This document shows, in pieces, positions 10,104 through 19,658 of a DNA stretch of 64,000 bases. Origin of the DNA: Marinoscillum pacificum (GTDB lineage: Bacteria > Bacteroidota > Bacteroidia > Cytophagales > Cyclobacteriaceae). Each line of letters starts with the position of its first letter. Position 1 is the stretch's first letter. The stretch spans positions 62,001 through 126,000 of the forward strand of contig NZ_JAMZMJ010000011.1 in the NCBI RefSeq assembly GCF_024714495.1, given 5' to 3'. The notes under the pieces were generated by a model, which ran no database searches, had not been told where the DNA came from, and worked only from the letters and a program-made list of their open reading frames with translations. Both the position numbers and the translations under genes were made by a program.

Positions 10104-13100
10104 TTAAGATTTACTTAGAGCTAATCGCTTCAAATCCTTAGCAATTTGCTCACGGATAAAGTCCTTGTTTCGAGTTACGAACCAGTGATCACCATGAACT
10201 AACTCCTGTCTGAATTTTGCATTGGTATGTTCTTTCCAAGGCTCCATTTCTTCAGGAAGCGTCACCTCATCTTCTATAGCAGAGAAGACTGTGATCGGAA
10301 ACTCAAACTTAGGCTCATTTGCATAGTCGTAATCCAATAGCAAAGCCATATCTAATCGTAGAATTGGAAGGATTTTCTTCACATAATTCACATCATCGAT
10401 GTAAGTCATCAATCCAAGCAGCTTTTGCTCAGAGTTAGACGAAATCGCCGACTGCTTCAACACGTCTCTATTTTTCCATGTAATGGTCATCTGAGGCGCC
10501 ATCGTAGCTGAACTAAAGAAATGAACTGGCTCTTTGCCATGCTTACTCCTTAGTCTTCTGGTCATTTCGAACGCAATGATTCCTCCAAAACTGTGACCGT
10601 AGATCACAAAATCACCATCCAAAAGTGGTAACATCGCCTCTTCCAGGTCATTCAACAGTTTTGTGAAATCAGTGTACAACTCTTCATCTTTTCGGTTTTC
10701 ACGACCAGGAAGCTGAACTGCATACACATCGGTTCCTTCTGGAGCTTCGTACATGAAGTCGTTGAACATAGATGCCCCAGCGCCCATTGAGTGGAACATG
10801 AAGATTTTCAACTTCCCAGTTTGATCTTCATCGGTTTTACGATGCACAAACCACTTATTGATTACTTCAATATCCTCTTCAGTTGTAATACCCGAATCAT
10901 CCTGATGTGTTTCAACAGCTCCTCCACTAGCTGCACCTTGCAAGCTTTGCATGATGTGCTCAGAAACTTCTACGATACTTGGACCTTTAGATAATTTCAT
11001 CAATGGATAATTGAATTCAAGCTTTTGCAGAATCCAGTTTCTCAACTGATTCATCATCAATGAATCCAAACCAATAGCTGAAATGGATTTGTTTTCATCC
11101 AACTTATCTGGTGTTGTTCCAAGTATTCTAGCCAAAGCTTCCTTCAAACTCACTGCAAGAATATTCTTACCTTCTCCATTCGCAGCTATCAATTGATCTT
11201 TTAAGCTTTCACCACCTCCTTTGGAAGCACCCACTTTAAGATTCTCATCAGAAAGCAATTCTTTGAACTTAGTATCAGATCTCAAGTGATGGAAGAAGTC
11301 ACGGAATCTCAACCAGTCGATATTGGCAGCCATTCTTACTACATCACCTTCCAAAAGAATCCTTTCGATTTTGCTAGTCACCTGCTTCATGGTCAATGGC
11401 AACCATCCTTGATTTTCCAGAACGTTCAACACGTTGCCACCTTCTTTGGACATACCTGCATACTGACCAAGTACCCCAAGATTCACACTTTGAGCATGCA
11501 AACCTTTTGTTTTACGGTATTGCACCAATTTATCCAGGAAGTTGTTCGCAGAAGAATAGTTAGACTGACCAGGCAAACCGAATACCGCTGAAATAGAAGA
11601 CAAGGACAAGAAGAAGTCCAGATCCAAATCCTCTGTTGCTAAATGTAGATTCCATGCACCCATTGCTTTTGGAACAAAAACCTTAGCAAATAGCTCCTTA
11701 TCCAAGCGCTGGATGGTAGAATCTTGAAGCACCGCGGCACCATGCATCACACCACCAACTGGAGCTGATTCACTTACGCGGATCACCATTTCTTTCACTT
11801 CTTCTACAGAAGAAAGATCCAGTTTTTCGATCATGACATTCACACCTCGCGATTCCATCTGCTCAATCCAACCAAAATCATATTCTGATTTAGGTCCACT
11901 TCTACTCACCAATGCCAGATGTTTCGCGCCATTGTCAGCCATCCATTTGGCTAACTCCAAACCAAATCCACTTGCACCTCCAGTAATAATGTAACTCTTC
12001 TCATCTGAGAATCTCATTTTAGCCGCAGGCAATGCTGTAACTTCCTGATCTTCCATATTGAGTACTACTTTACCAATGTGCTTTCCTTTAGCTATAAAAT
12101 CTATAGCATCACGGATTTCATTGATTTTGAAAGACGTATATGGATGTGGCTGAACCTCTTTGTTTTCGAATAACTCAATCACATCTTTAAACAGTACAGC
12201 TGCTTTTTTAGGACGCTGAGCCATCAATCGATCAATATCAACTGCAAAGTAGCTCAAGTTGTCACCGAAGCGTTTCAACTGCAGACTCATATCATTGTAG
12301 ATATCCGTTTTCCCAATTTCTACAAATCGGCCAAAAGGTCTCAGACATTTGACACTTTGAATGATTGCCTTTCCACTTAATGAATTAAGGACTAAATCAA
12401 CACCTTCGCCATTGGTATCACGCATGATTTCATCATGGAATGCAATGGTTCTGCTATTGTAGACATTTTTCACTCCCATTTTGCGAAGCAGCTCACGCTT
12501 CTCTTCCGTTCCGGCTGTAGCATAAACCTCTATTCCTCGAAGTTGAGCCAAAGCAACAGCAGCCATACCAACTCCTCCAGTAGCGGAGTGTATCAACAGG
12601 CGCTCACCTTCATCCATTTGTCCAAGGTTGAACATACAGTGATAAGCTGTCAGATAAACAAGTGTAATGGTAGCACCTTCTTCAAATGAAATATGATCTG
12701 GAAGTTTCACCACACAATGTTTCGGGGTTACCACCTTTCCAGCAAATGAATTTGGTGAGAACGCAATCACCCGATCACCCGGCTTCACATGCTCTACTGA
12801 TTTACCCACTTTAGAAACAACGCCACTACACTCCAAACCAAGTTGTGCTCCTACAAGTCCACCAATGACACTTTCTTCAGTAAGTAAACCATTCAGGTTC
12901 AATACATCCTTAAAGTTCAAACCAGCAGCTTTCACATCGATTTCCACTTCAATATCACCTAATCCAAATGGAGCGATTTGCTGGAATGCAATACTATCCA
13001 GGATGCCTTTTTCTTTCAACATAGTCTGATAGTAGCTACCAGAAGCTGGCAAAGAAACTGAAGCCTTTTCCTGAGCACTGTCTTTATTGACGGTTTTTAG

Positions 13101-16100
13101 TCGCTTCACGAAAATTTCATCACCTCTGAAGGCAAAGTCCGTTTCATCTCCACCATTGGAAGTAGATGCAATCAATTTGGTTAATGACTCCAACTCCTGA
13201 GCATTCTCACGATGGCCTAAATCTGCAATCTTTACAGACGCCAATGGATATTCGTTGATCATTACTCGACCCAGTCCATAGCTCACAGACTCCAGCAAGT
13301 TGATATCTTTATCAGAATCAACAACGATATCAGCCTTTTCATTGATTAACCACACAGACATCTGCTGTTCTTCTTCAATGATCGCGTTGAAAATATTCAA
13401 CACCTTCCATGACAAATCAACAGTTGAGTCTTTCAGTGATTCACTTTGCTCAGAAAGTGGTAAAGTGACGATCACACGATTCAAAGTAGGATGTGCTTCT
13501 TTGATTTCTCTCAGAACACCTCGAACCACTTCTCTATCTTCATAATTCGTAATTCCACTATCAATAATGGTGGTGCCTTTTGCTTCTAGAGCAGTCTGGA
13601 ATGAAGACCATTCGAATCCTTTCTCACCAAACAAAAGCACCTTATTATTCGCAGGTTTAAACGCTAACTCTCCAGCTTTTTCCCACTCATATTCGTAACA
13701 TCCAGAATAAGCCAGATCCTGCTCGTTGCTTCTAGATCCTTCGATGTACTTACAATCCAGACCTTGAATTTCTGCAATCAACGTACCATTCTCATCAATA
13801 ATCCAGAAGTCACCTTTCAGATACTCTGAACTTGCTTCAGCTACTTGAATGTAACTGTACACATTTTTAGAAGTCGGCTTAGCATGCAGCTTGTATCGAT
13901 CGATATGAACAGGCAAATAAATACCACGTTCTTCATCGTCATCACTCATTTTCGCTGCGAAAATCGTATGCAAACACGCATCCAAAATTGCTGGGTGCAA
14001 GTAATAATCCTGAATTCCATATTCAAGAGACTCATGCAATTCAATCTTACCTAGAATCTCCTGATCTACCACCCAAAGGTTTTTGATCGCTTTGAAAGTT
14101 GGGCCGTAGAACAAACCGCTTTTCTTTAATTCCAAATACATTGGCTGTACAGGCAAACGATCATTTACTCGCTCCTGAATCGCTTTCAAATCCACAGGCT
14201 GCGACTCAAACTGATCAGCAAGAACGTTCATTTTACCATTAGAGTGCTTGACCCACTCGGCATCTGAATTGCTCTTATCACGACTTAAAATCCAATATTT
14301 CTCTTCATCAGAGTACACCTCGATTTTCACCTCGTACATCTCTCCTTCTTCTGGAAGGAATAGTGCATTTTCAAAATTGACATCTTCCAGGAATCCAAAC
14401 TGATCTTTGAAAGCGCTCTTAGCCGCAGCTGTAGCAATCTCTAAGTGACCAGTTCCAGGGAAAATGATCACATCGTCTACTCTGTGATCATCTATGTATG
14501 GATCCACATGACGATCCAGCAATACATCGAAAGTATAAGTAGTATCATTCACACCTGACTGACTGAAGCCAGAAATCAACGGGTGTGGTTTTTTCTCCAC
14601 TCTGCGTGCCTTATGCTCAGAAACCTCATACCAGAATGACTTAAGATCCCAGGTATATTTAGGAAGGTCTTTTAGTGCATTGCTTTCCGGATAAATAGCA
14701 TCCCAGTTAAGATCAAAACCTTTAGCATACAATGATCCTAAGGTCTGTAAGAATCTCAATTTCTCATCTTCTTTTCTCTTGATGGATGGGAAGATGCTAG
14801 CATTGATACCTTTCTTCTGGAATAACTCTTGAGCTCCTCCAGATAATGCAGGGTGAGGTCCAATCTCAATGAACAGGTCATAACCGTCATTGATCATTTC
14901 ATCCAATGCATTGGAGAAATAAACTGGCTGACGAACATTTTGATACCAATACTCACTCAATAAATGTGAGCCGTCCTCTTTTTTTCCAGTTACTGTTGAA
15001 TATAGATCCAACTCCGCCTTTTGAGGCTGAAGCTCTAACAATGAACTAATCAATTCATCTTTCAATGGCTCCATATGGTGTGAGTGGAATGGCACCGTCA
15101 CTCTCAAGAACTTATTGAAAATGTCATTCGCCTCCATCAACTCAGAGATTCGAATCAATGGACGCTCATCACCTGAAAGCACAATCATCTCAGGACCATT
15201 AACTGCTCCGATTGAAACCACATCCGAAACATCTTTGATCAATTCCTCCGCTTTCTCCTGAGTGACACTGATGGCCAACATTTTACCTTTTCCTGTGGCC
15301 GCATGCTGCCCTCTACTTCTATGGTAGATTACCTGAACAGCTTGCTCCAAAGTCAAAGCACCACTAGTATAGGCAGCTGCCACCTCGCCAATAGAGTGAC
15401 CAACCACACCTTGCGGCACCACTCCGTGTTTTTTCCAAAGCTCTACCAGGGCAATCTGAATCGCCATGATAGCAGGTTGAGCAATACGCGTATCGTTAAC
15501 ACGCGAGTTTTCCTCATCCTTGTTCATCTCTTCTAATAGAGACCAACCAGCGATTTCTTTAAAATATCCTTCTATCTTTTGAATTACTTGTTTGAACAAT
15601 GGTTCGGTAGCAATTAACTCCTGACCCATCGCATACCACTGTGGTCCCTGACCGGTAAACACAAAGGCTAACTTACTTGGCTTAACGTCAACTTCATCTT
15701 CCACAACCCCAGCTAGAACTGTACCTTCAATATAGGCATCAATTTTAGCAATGATATCAGCAGCATCTTTTCCAGCTATAGCGATTCGGTATTTCAAATC
15801 CGAACGATGCTTACCCACATTGTAGCAGATATCTCTAAGGTCGTGACCTGACTCTTGAATATACTCCTTATGCGATGTTAGCAGGTTTTTCAAAGCCTCT
15901 TTGGTCATCGCACTGGTATGGAACAAGTACTGATTTTCCTTTTCGGAAGGTTTAACCTCAGCAACAGAAGCCACGTACTCTTCTAAAACCACATGAGCAT
16001 TGGTACCACCAGCTCCAAATGAGTTTACACCACCAACTCTTGGACTTCCATCAACTTGATCCGGCCAGCTAGTATTTTCACTCACTACTTTAAGCTTCCA

Positions 16101-17273
16101 GTTTTCCAGATCAATTTTCGGATTGATTTTCTGGAAATGCAGGTTACCAGGAATCGCTTTGTTCTTAATTGACAATGCAAGTTTGATCAATCCACCAACA
16201 CCTGCAGCACCTTCCATATGCCCAATGTTACTTTTCACCGAGCCAATCATCAACGGATTGTTTCTGCTTTCTGTAGCAAATACATTGGAGAAAGAACGCG
16301 TCTCAATTGGATCACCGACAGGAGTACCTGTACCGTGCGCTTCAATGTATTGCAGCCTATCTGTATCTATGCCTGCCTGCTTGTAAGCATCACCCAACAT
16401 TTTTGTTTGGGAGGTCTCACTTGGCACCGTAAAACCTTCAGAGGTAAATCCATCAGAATTACATACAGTCGAGCGGATTACTCCATATATCTTGTTTCCG
16501 TCTTCCAGAGCTTTGTCAAGCGATTTTAAATAAACGACTCCAACTCCTTCACTACGCACATAACCATTGGCACGCTCGTCGAAAGACTTACAATAGCCAT
16601 CAGGGCTCAAGAAGTTTCCTTTGGACATCATCAAGGTAGATTCAGGATTGATGATGATGTTCACACCTCCAGCAAAAGCCGCATCTGCACTACCATCCCA
16701 AATACTATGACACGCCAGGTGAACAGCCACCAATGAACCCGAACAAGCCGTATCAATAGATACACTTGGACCTTTTAAATTATAAAAATAGGAAACACGG
16801 TTAGCGATAGCAGTTAATGAGCTACCCATAGGCGTATGTGGACTAATACCGTATCGGTTATCTTGCCCTACTTGCATGTCCCAATAATCATTGGTAAACG
16901 TGCTCATAAACACCGCCGTGTTGGTATTCTTCAATGCATCCAGCTTGTCACCTGCATCTTCCATTGACTCAAAAGTGGTCTGAAGCAATAGCCTTTGCTG
17001 AGGATCTATCCGCTCTGCCTCTTTTGGGAACACCTTGAAGAATTCATTATCAAAAAGATCTATACCTTCAACAAATCCACCCTTATTGTTTTTGATTTTA
17101 CCCGCCTTATTTGGATTCGGGTCATAAAATTCTTCTACATCCCAGCGATCCTTCGGCACTTCAGTCACGCCGTTTACTCCCTTGGTCAGCTGGTTCCAAA
17201 ACTGCTCAGGGCCATGCACCTGTCCAGGTGTATGGCAGCCGATGCCAACTATGGCAATCTCTGTCTTTTTCAT
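10104..17273 (-). CDS. Single-protein highly reducing type I polyketide synthase (KS-AT-DH-psiKR-ER-KR-ACP-TE)
   Basis: A 2,389-residue megasynthase with every reductive domain and all key residues. KS ~5-435: Cys177 in DTACSGS, His313 in EAHGTGTP, His352 in NIGHMEG. AT ~535-850: Ser627 in GHSIGE; the specificity motif VPFH (727-730) favours malonyl-CoA. DH ~895-1180: His930 and Asp1098 (HPAILDAC). A structural KR-like fold without a cofactor motif (~1200-1395). ER ~1425-1740: GGVGM. KR ~1755-1970: ITGGASGFG, Tyr1906, Asn1910. ACP: Ser2071 in GLDSL. C-terminal GrsT-like thioesterase: Ser2228 in GHSFGG, His2363. One module with full beta-carbon processing implies iterative synthesis of a reduced, fatty-acid-like chain released by its own thioesterase. 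No methyltransferase is seen. The product is unknown. Confidence 0.95.
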   Translation of the reverse strand: MKKTEIAIVGIGCHTPGQVHGPEQFWNQLTKGVNGVTEVPKDRWDVEEFYDPNPNKAGKIKNNKGGFVEGIDLFDNEFFKVFPKEAERIDPQQRLLLQTTFESMEDAGDKLDALKNTNTAVFMSTFTNDYWDMQVGQDNRYGISPHTPMGSSLTAIANRVSYFYNLKGPSVSIDTACSGSLVAVHLACHSIWDGSADAAFAGGVNIIINPESTLMMSKGNFLSPDGYCKSFDERANGYVRSEGVGVVYLKSLDKALEDGNKIYGVIRSTVCNSDGFTSEGFTVPSETSQTKMLGDAYKQAGIDTDRLQYIEAHGTGTPVGDPIETRSFSNVFATESRNNPLMIGSVKSNIGHMEGAAGVGGLIKLALSIKNKAIPGNLHFQKINPKIDLENWKLKVVSENTSWPDQVDGSPRVGGVNSFGAGGTNAHVVLEEYVASVAEVKPSEKENQYLFHTSAMTKEALKNLLTSHKEYIQESGHDLRDICYNVGKHRSDLKYRIAIAGKDAADIIAKIDAYIEGTVLAGVVEDEVDVKPSKLAFVFTGQGPQWYAMGQELIATEPLFKQVIQKIEGYFKEIAGWSLLEEMNKDEENSRVNDTRIAQPAIMAIQIALVELWKKHGVVPQGVVGHSIGEVAAAYTSGALTLEQAVQVIYHRSRGQHAATGKGKMLAISVTQEKAEELIKDVSDVVSIGAVNGPEMIVLSGDERPLIRISELMEANDIFNKFLRVTVPFHSHHMEPLKDELISSLLELQPQKAELDLYSTVTGKKEDGSHLLSEYWYQNVRQPVYFSNALDEMINDGYDLFIEIGPHPALSGGAQELFQKKGINASIFPSIKRKEDEKLRFLQTLGSLYAKGFDLNWDAIYPESNALKDLPKYTWDLKSFWYEVSEHKARRVEKKPHPLISGFSQSGVNDTTYTFDVLLDRHVDPYIDDHRVDDVIIFPGTGHLEIATAAAKSAFKDQFGFLEDVNFENALFLPEEGEMYEVKIEVYSDEEKYWILSRDKSNSDAEWVKHSNGKMNVLADQFESQPVDLKAIQERVNDRLPVQPMYLELKKSGLFYGPTFKAIKNLWVVDQEILGKIELHESLEYGIQDYYLHPAILDACLHTIFAAKMSDDDEERGIYLPVHIDRYKLHAKPTSKNVYSYIQVAEASSEYLKGDFWIIDENGTLIAEIQGLDCKYIEGSRSNEQDLAYSGCYEYEWEKAGELAFKPANNKVLLFGEKGFEWSSFQTALEAKGTTIIDSGITNYEDREVVRGVLREIKEAHPTLNRVIVTLPLSEQSESLKDSTVDLSWKVLNIFNAIIEEEQQMSVWLINEKADIVVDSDKDINLLESVSYGLGRVMINEYPLASVKIADLGHRENAQELESLTKLIASTSNGGDETDFAFRGDEIFVKRLKTVNKDSAQEKASVSLPASGSYYQTMLKEKGILDSIAFQQIAPFGLGDIEVEIDVKAAGLNFKDVLNLNGLLTEESVIGGLVGAQLGLECSGVVSKVGKSVEHVKPGDRVIAFSPNSFAGKVVTPKHCVVKLPDHISFEEGATITLVYLTAYHCMFNLGQMDEGERLLIHSATGGVGMAAVALAQLRGIEVYATAGTEEKRELLRKMGVKNVYNSRTIAFHDEIMRDTNGEGVDLVLNSLSGKAIIQSVKCLRPFGRFVEIGKTDIYNDMSLQLKRFGDNLSYFAVDIDRLMAQRPKKAAVLFKDVIELFENKEVQPHPYTSFKINEIRDAIDFIAKGKHIGKVVLNMEDQEVTALPAAKMRFSDEKSYIITGGASGFGLELAKWMADNGAKHLALVSRSGPKSEYDFGWIEQMESRGVNVMIEKLDLSSVEEVKEMVIRVSESAPVGGVMHGAAVLQDSTIQRLDKELFAKVFVPKAMGAWNLHLATEDLDLDFFLSLSSISAVFGLPGQSNYSSANNFLDKLVQYRKTKGLHAQSVNLGVLGQYAGMSKEGGNVLNVLENQGWLPLTMKQVTSKIERILLEGDVVRMAANIDWLRFRDFFHHLRSDTKFKELLSDENLKVGASKGGGESLKDQLIAANGEGKNILAVSLKEALARILGTTPDKLDENKSISAIGLDSLMMNQLRNWILQKLEFNYPLMKLSKGPSIVEVSEHIMQSLQGAASGGAVETHQDDSGITTEEDIEVINKWFVHRKTDEDQTGKLKIFMFHSMGAGASMFNDFMYEAPEGTDVYAVQLPGRENRKDEELYTDFTKLLNDLEEAMLPLLDGDFVIYGHSFGGIIAFEMTRRLRSKHGKEPVHFFSSATMAPQMTITWKNRDVLKQSAISSNSEQKLLGLMTYIDDVNYVKKILPILRLDMALLLDYDYANEPKFEFPITVFSAIEDEVTLPEEMEPWKEHTNAKFRQELVHGDHWFVTRNKDFIREQIAKDLKRLALSKS

Positions 17274-17985
17274 AAATTTTGGTTCTTAATAAATTAATAG
17301 TCACTTCATCACACGTCTACTTATTTAAGATCCGTTACCGCTGGAATCTTATACATTCAAAATCATCAATACTATTAGCGAACCAATGATGATGTCATTA
17401 ACATTACACATACCCCATATTCAACGAAACACACCAATCTCATGCGAGAAAAAGCTCGTTTAGAGGCATTATTAGGCAAATAAGCAATACACAAGCATAC
17501 AAAATGCCATAGCTATTGCAAGCAATAAAAGTTAGGAGGAGATTATACGATCAAAGTCATGGATAGTACAACATAGCCTGATATAATTTTAAAGTGAGTA
17601 TCCAAACTGATTATAACAATTAACGCCGTTAAATATTATTAATCACGAAAAAGTTATAAGAATGGTTCGGGATTTGCAAATTGGATTTGCCAAACATGAC
17701 ATAAATCAGCTATTATTTTTCAGCTAGGTGTCATTTTACAAAATAAATGAAATACAACATTCAAATAATTCAATATTTCACCAAAATAGTAGTCATTATT
17801 TCAACACATAGAACAGTTAAGTATTATTCTATTAAAATAATCGCCTGTTTAATGAAAAACCACACCAACTTAAACAAAAAGTTTGGAATACATAATGTTA
17901 GCAGAGCAATATTAAAAAGTTCAGCGAATATTTTGCGTAACTCAAAAGTTACATATAATATTGAGTAACTTTTAAATTACGTATT
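17274..17985. other. 712-bp AT-rich intergenic region between divergent PKS and SRPBCC/ArsR genes
   Basis: No coding region is convincing; the plus-strand frame 17747-17968 has low-complexity AT-driven composition. The right end holds the SRPBCC/ArsR promoter and operator. The left part must contain the PKS promoter, but no clear TTTG / TAnnTTTG pair was found for it on the minus strand. A copy of GGATTTGCAAATTGG near 17670 may be a decayed member of the TTTGYAA hairpin family seen elsewhere in this window. Confidence 0.5.
17932..17973 (+). promoter_or_regulatory. Bacteroidota-type promoter overlapped by an ArsR-like operator
   Basis: A -33 box TTTG (17932-17935), a 20-nt spacer and a -7 box TAATATTG (17956-17963, 7/8 to TAnnTTTG) lie just ahead of the ATG at 17986. 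A perfect 9-bp inverted repeat AAAAGTTAC (17944-17952) / GTAACTTTT (17965-17973) brackets the -7 box, and a third half-site GTAACT sits at 17937-17942. The position suggests that the ArsR-family protein encoded second in the operon represses its own promoter. Confidence 0.7.
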
Positions 17986-18435
17986 ATGAAAAAGGAAATC
18001 CATCTAAACTGGTTTTACCCATATCCTACCGAAACTATCTGGAAATATTTAACTGATCCTGAACTTCTTAGACAATGGAGTTCTATTCACAAAACAACAC
18101 CTTTTGAAGCTAGAGAAGGTTTTGAATGGACAGAGCAACAAAAGCCCAGAAGAGGTTGGGATGGAATTATGTATTTGAAAGTATTGGAAGTAGTTCCAAA
18201 CCAGAAGCTTTCTTATTCACTTAAAGGTGGTCCAAAACCTGGCGAACTCAGCCTGGACACGATTGTTACTTATGAGTTGACCTCTGTGGACGGTGGCACC
18301 GAATTACATTTATCTCATACTGGATTTGAAGGATTCAAAGGTGCATTCACAGCTTTCATCATGGAAAAAGGCTGGATGAAGATCTTCAATAAACGATTTA
18401 GAAAATTCATTAATGAACAAATAGTCAATGTCTAG
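17986..18435 (+). CDS. SRPBCC/AHSA1-like domain protein
   Basis: A 149-residue single-domain protein of the START/AHSA1 fold: an N-terminal strand with the family's YPTETIWKYLTDPELLRQW, a central WDGIMYLKVLEVVPNQKLSY segment and a C-terminal long helix (MEKGWMKIFNKRFRKFI). These helix-grip proteins bind small hydrophobic ligands in a cavity. In Bacteroidota and Actinobacteria they often pair with an ArsR-family regulator, as here: its last 8 nt overlap the ArsR gene, which implies translational coupling. The ligand is unknown; sensing or detoxifying a small molecule is an inference from the pairing. Confidence 0.88.
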   Translation: MKKEIHLNWFYPYPTETIWKYLTDPELLRQWSSIHKTTPFEAREGFEWTEQQKPRRGWDGIMYLKVLEVVPNQKLSYSLKGGPKPGELSLDTIVTYELTSVDGGTELHLSHTGFEGFKGAFTAFIMEKGWMKIFNKRFRKFINEQIVNV

Positions 18436-18751
18436 AACAACTTACGATAGCTTTCTTGCTATTGCCGACACCAGTAGACGAGAAATACTCATGATGCTGA
18501 CCAAAGAAAAGAAGAGCATCAACACGATAGCAGACTCTTTTAACATCAGCAGACCTGCCATCTCCAAGCACATAAAGGTATTAGCAGACACAGGCTTCAT
18601 CAACATCGAGAACAAAGGCAGAGAACGAGTATGCAGTCTTAACTCGAAGGGATTTGAAGAAATACAGAACTGGGTTAATTACTTCGAAGAGTTCTGGACC
18701 AAAGAATTGGGCAACCTAGAAATGTTACTTAAGAAAAATGAAGAAGGTTAA
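18428..18751 (+). CDS. ArsR-family winged-helix repressor
   Basis: A 107-residue regulator. The DNA-binding helix-turn-helix is NTIADSFNISRPAISKHIKV (~32-51), followed by the wing (FINIENKGRERVCSLN) and an aromatic C-terminal helix (WVNYFEEFWTKEL) that is common in the subgroup paired with SRPBCC proteins. No cysteine metal-binding motif of the ArsR/SmtB type is present, so metal sensing is unlikely. It overlaps the preceding gene by 8 nt, and its probable operator is the inverted repeat at 17944-17973. Confidence 0.92.
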   Translation: MSRTTYDSFLAIADTSRREILMMLTKEKKSINTIADSFNISRPAISKHIKVLADTGFINIENKGRERVCSLNSKGFEEIQNWVNYFEEFWTKELGNLEMLLKKNEEG

Positions 18752-18772
18752 TTCATCAAAGCATTAACCTTC
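18743..18772 (+). terminator. Terminator-like hairpin between convergent genes
   Basis: A perfect 10-bp stem GAAGGTTAAT / ATTAACCTTC with a 10-nt loop. The ArsR stop codon (18749-18751) lies inside the 5' arm. The hairpin separates the ArsR gene from the convergent peroxiredoxin-like gene and could act on both strands, though flanking T-runs are weak. Confidence 0.6.
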
Positions 18773-18795
18773 AGCTTTATCATGAAATCCGTTAC

Positions 18796-19464
18796 TTAAC
18801 GACGCGCTCTTAAAACATACAAAATATCAGTAGGATCAACCCGATTTTTGTAATCTCCTCCTTCAGTCTTCGCCCAAAGTACCGTTTGATCTGTATCTAT
18901 AATGAATACTGAAGGAACAGGTAAGTCCTTCGACTTATCCTCATAAAAAGTTTCAAAGTCATAGCCCAATCCCTTTAATGTATCAACTGCTTCATCAGAA
19001 TACTTAAAAATCGTAGTATATTGTCTTGCTACATGATTTCCCGGATCACTCAAAATGGAGTATCGCAAATCATGTTTCTTTTGCATTAATAGAGATTTAT
19101 CTAAACGCTGCGGAGAGACAGCCAACAAAGAAGCACCCAGAGCCTCTAAATCACCCAAAGTTCTTTGATAGAGATTCAACTGAAGGTTGCAATACGGGCA
19201 CCATTCCCCACGATAAAACACCAAAACCACCTTACCATGTTTCAGCTGATCTTTTAATCGCACCCTATTTCCATGACCATCAGATAAGATAAAGTCTGGA
19301 GCCCGATCGCCTTCGTGTAATCGAAGTGGGTTAGGATATGATTGATTTAATTCTTGTTCGTACGTAGCAAAATCGTTTCTCGTTTTATCCGGCAACATGG
19401 TTTTCAATTGCTCCTTTAAATGATCTAAATTTTGTCGATAGTTAATGGTAGTTGTTTCCTGCAT
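18796..19464 (-). CDS. Peroxiredoxin-like (AhpC/TSA fold) protein
   Basis: A 222-residue cytoplasmic protein with a thioredoxin-like fold. The active-site stretch VVLVFYRGEWCPYCNLQL (~77-94) carries a CxxC, as in the peroxiredoxin-like group, not the single peroxidatic Cys in a PxxxTxxC loop. The earlier EGDRAPDFILSDGHG and the later SVFIIDTDQTVLWAK are standard AhpC/TSA strands. It probably reduces peroxides or disulfides with an unknown electron donor. A long N-terminal helix precedes the fold. It is a single-gene unit. Confidence 0.88.
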   Translation of the reverse strand: MQETTTINYRQNLDHLKEQLKTMLPDKTRNDFATYEQELNQSYPNPLRLHEGDRAPDFILSDGHGNRVRLKDQLKHGKVVLVFYRGEWCPYCNLQLNLYQRTLGDLEALGASLLAVSPQRLDKSLLMQKKHDLRYSILSDPGNHVARQYTTIFKYSDEAVDTLKGLGYDFETFYEDKSKDLPVPSVFIIDTDQTVLWAKTEGGDYKNRVDPTDILYVLRARR

Positions 19465-19632
19465 GATTAAGGTATAATTAAGGAGTTTCGCTATGATATC
19501 TCCATCTGGAGCTCATAAAAGCCCAATCATTAATCTGAGGTAAAAATTCCTGAAAGGTGAAATGACGCTATGAAATGTCTTTTGTGGAACATTTTAGGTT
19601 TTTAATGGCAACCTATTAAATATGAAACAATA

Positions 19633-19658
19633 AAAAAGGGCCCCTTCCGGCCCTTTTT
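19633..19658 (-). terminator. Strong terminator overlapping the rtcB stop codon
   Basis: A perfect 10-bp stem AAAAAGGGCC / GGCCCTTTTT with loop CCTTCC. On the minus strand the 3' arm ends in a T-run. The rtcB stop codon (19657-19659) lies in the outer stem, so ribosomes reaching the stop cover the hairpin. It ends the SPFH-TPR-rtcB operon. Confidence 0.9.

Noticed and set aside
10104-17273. PUFA synthase or non-ribosomal peptide hybrid
   Set aside because: There is a single ACP and no tandem ACPs, no FabA-type DH pair, and no condensation or adenylation domain.
17747-17968. 73-codon plus-strand frame upstream of the SRPBCC gene
   Set aside because: Ile/Lys/Asn-dominated composition expected from AT-rich non-coding DNA, and it covers the promoter-operator.
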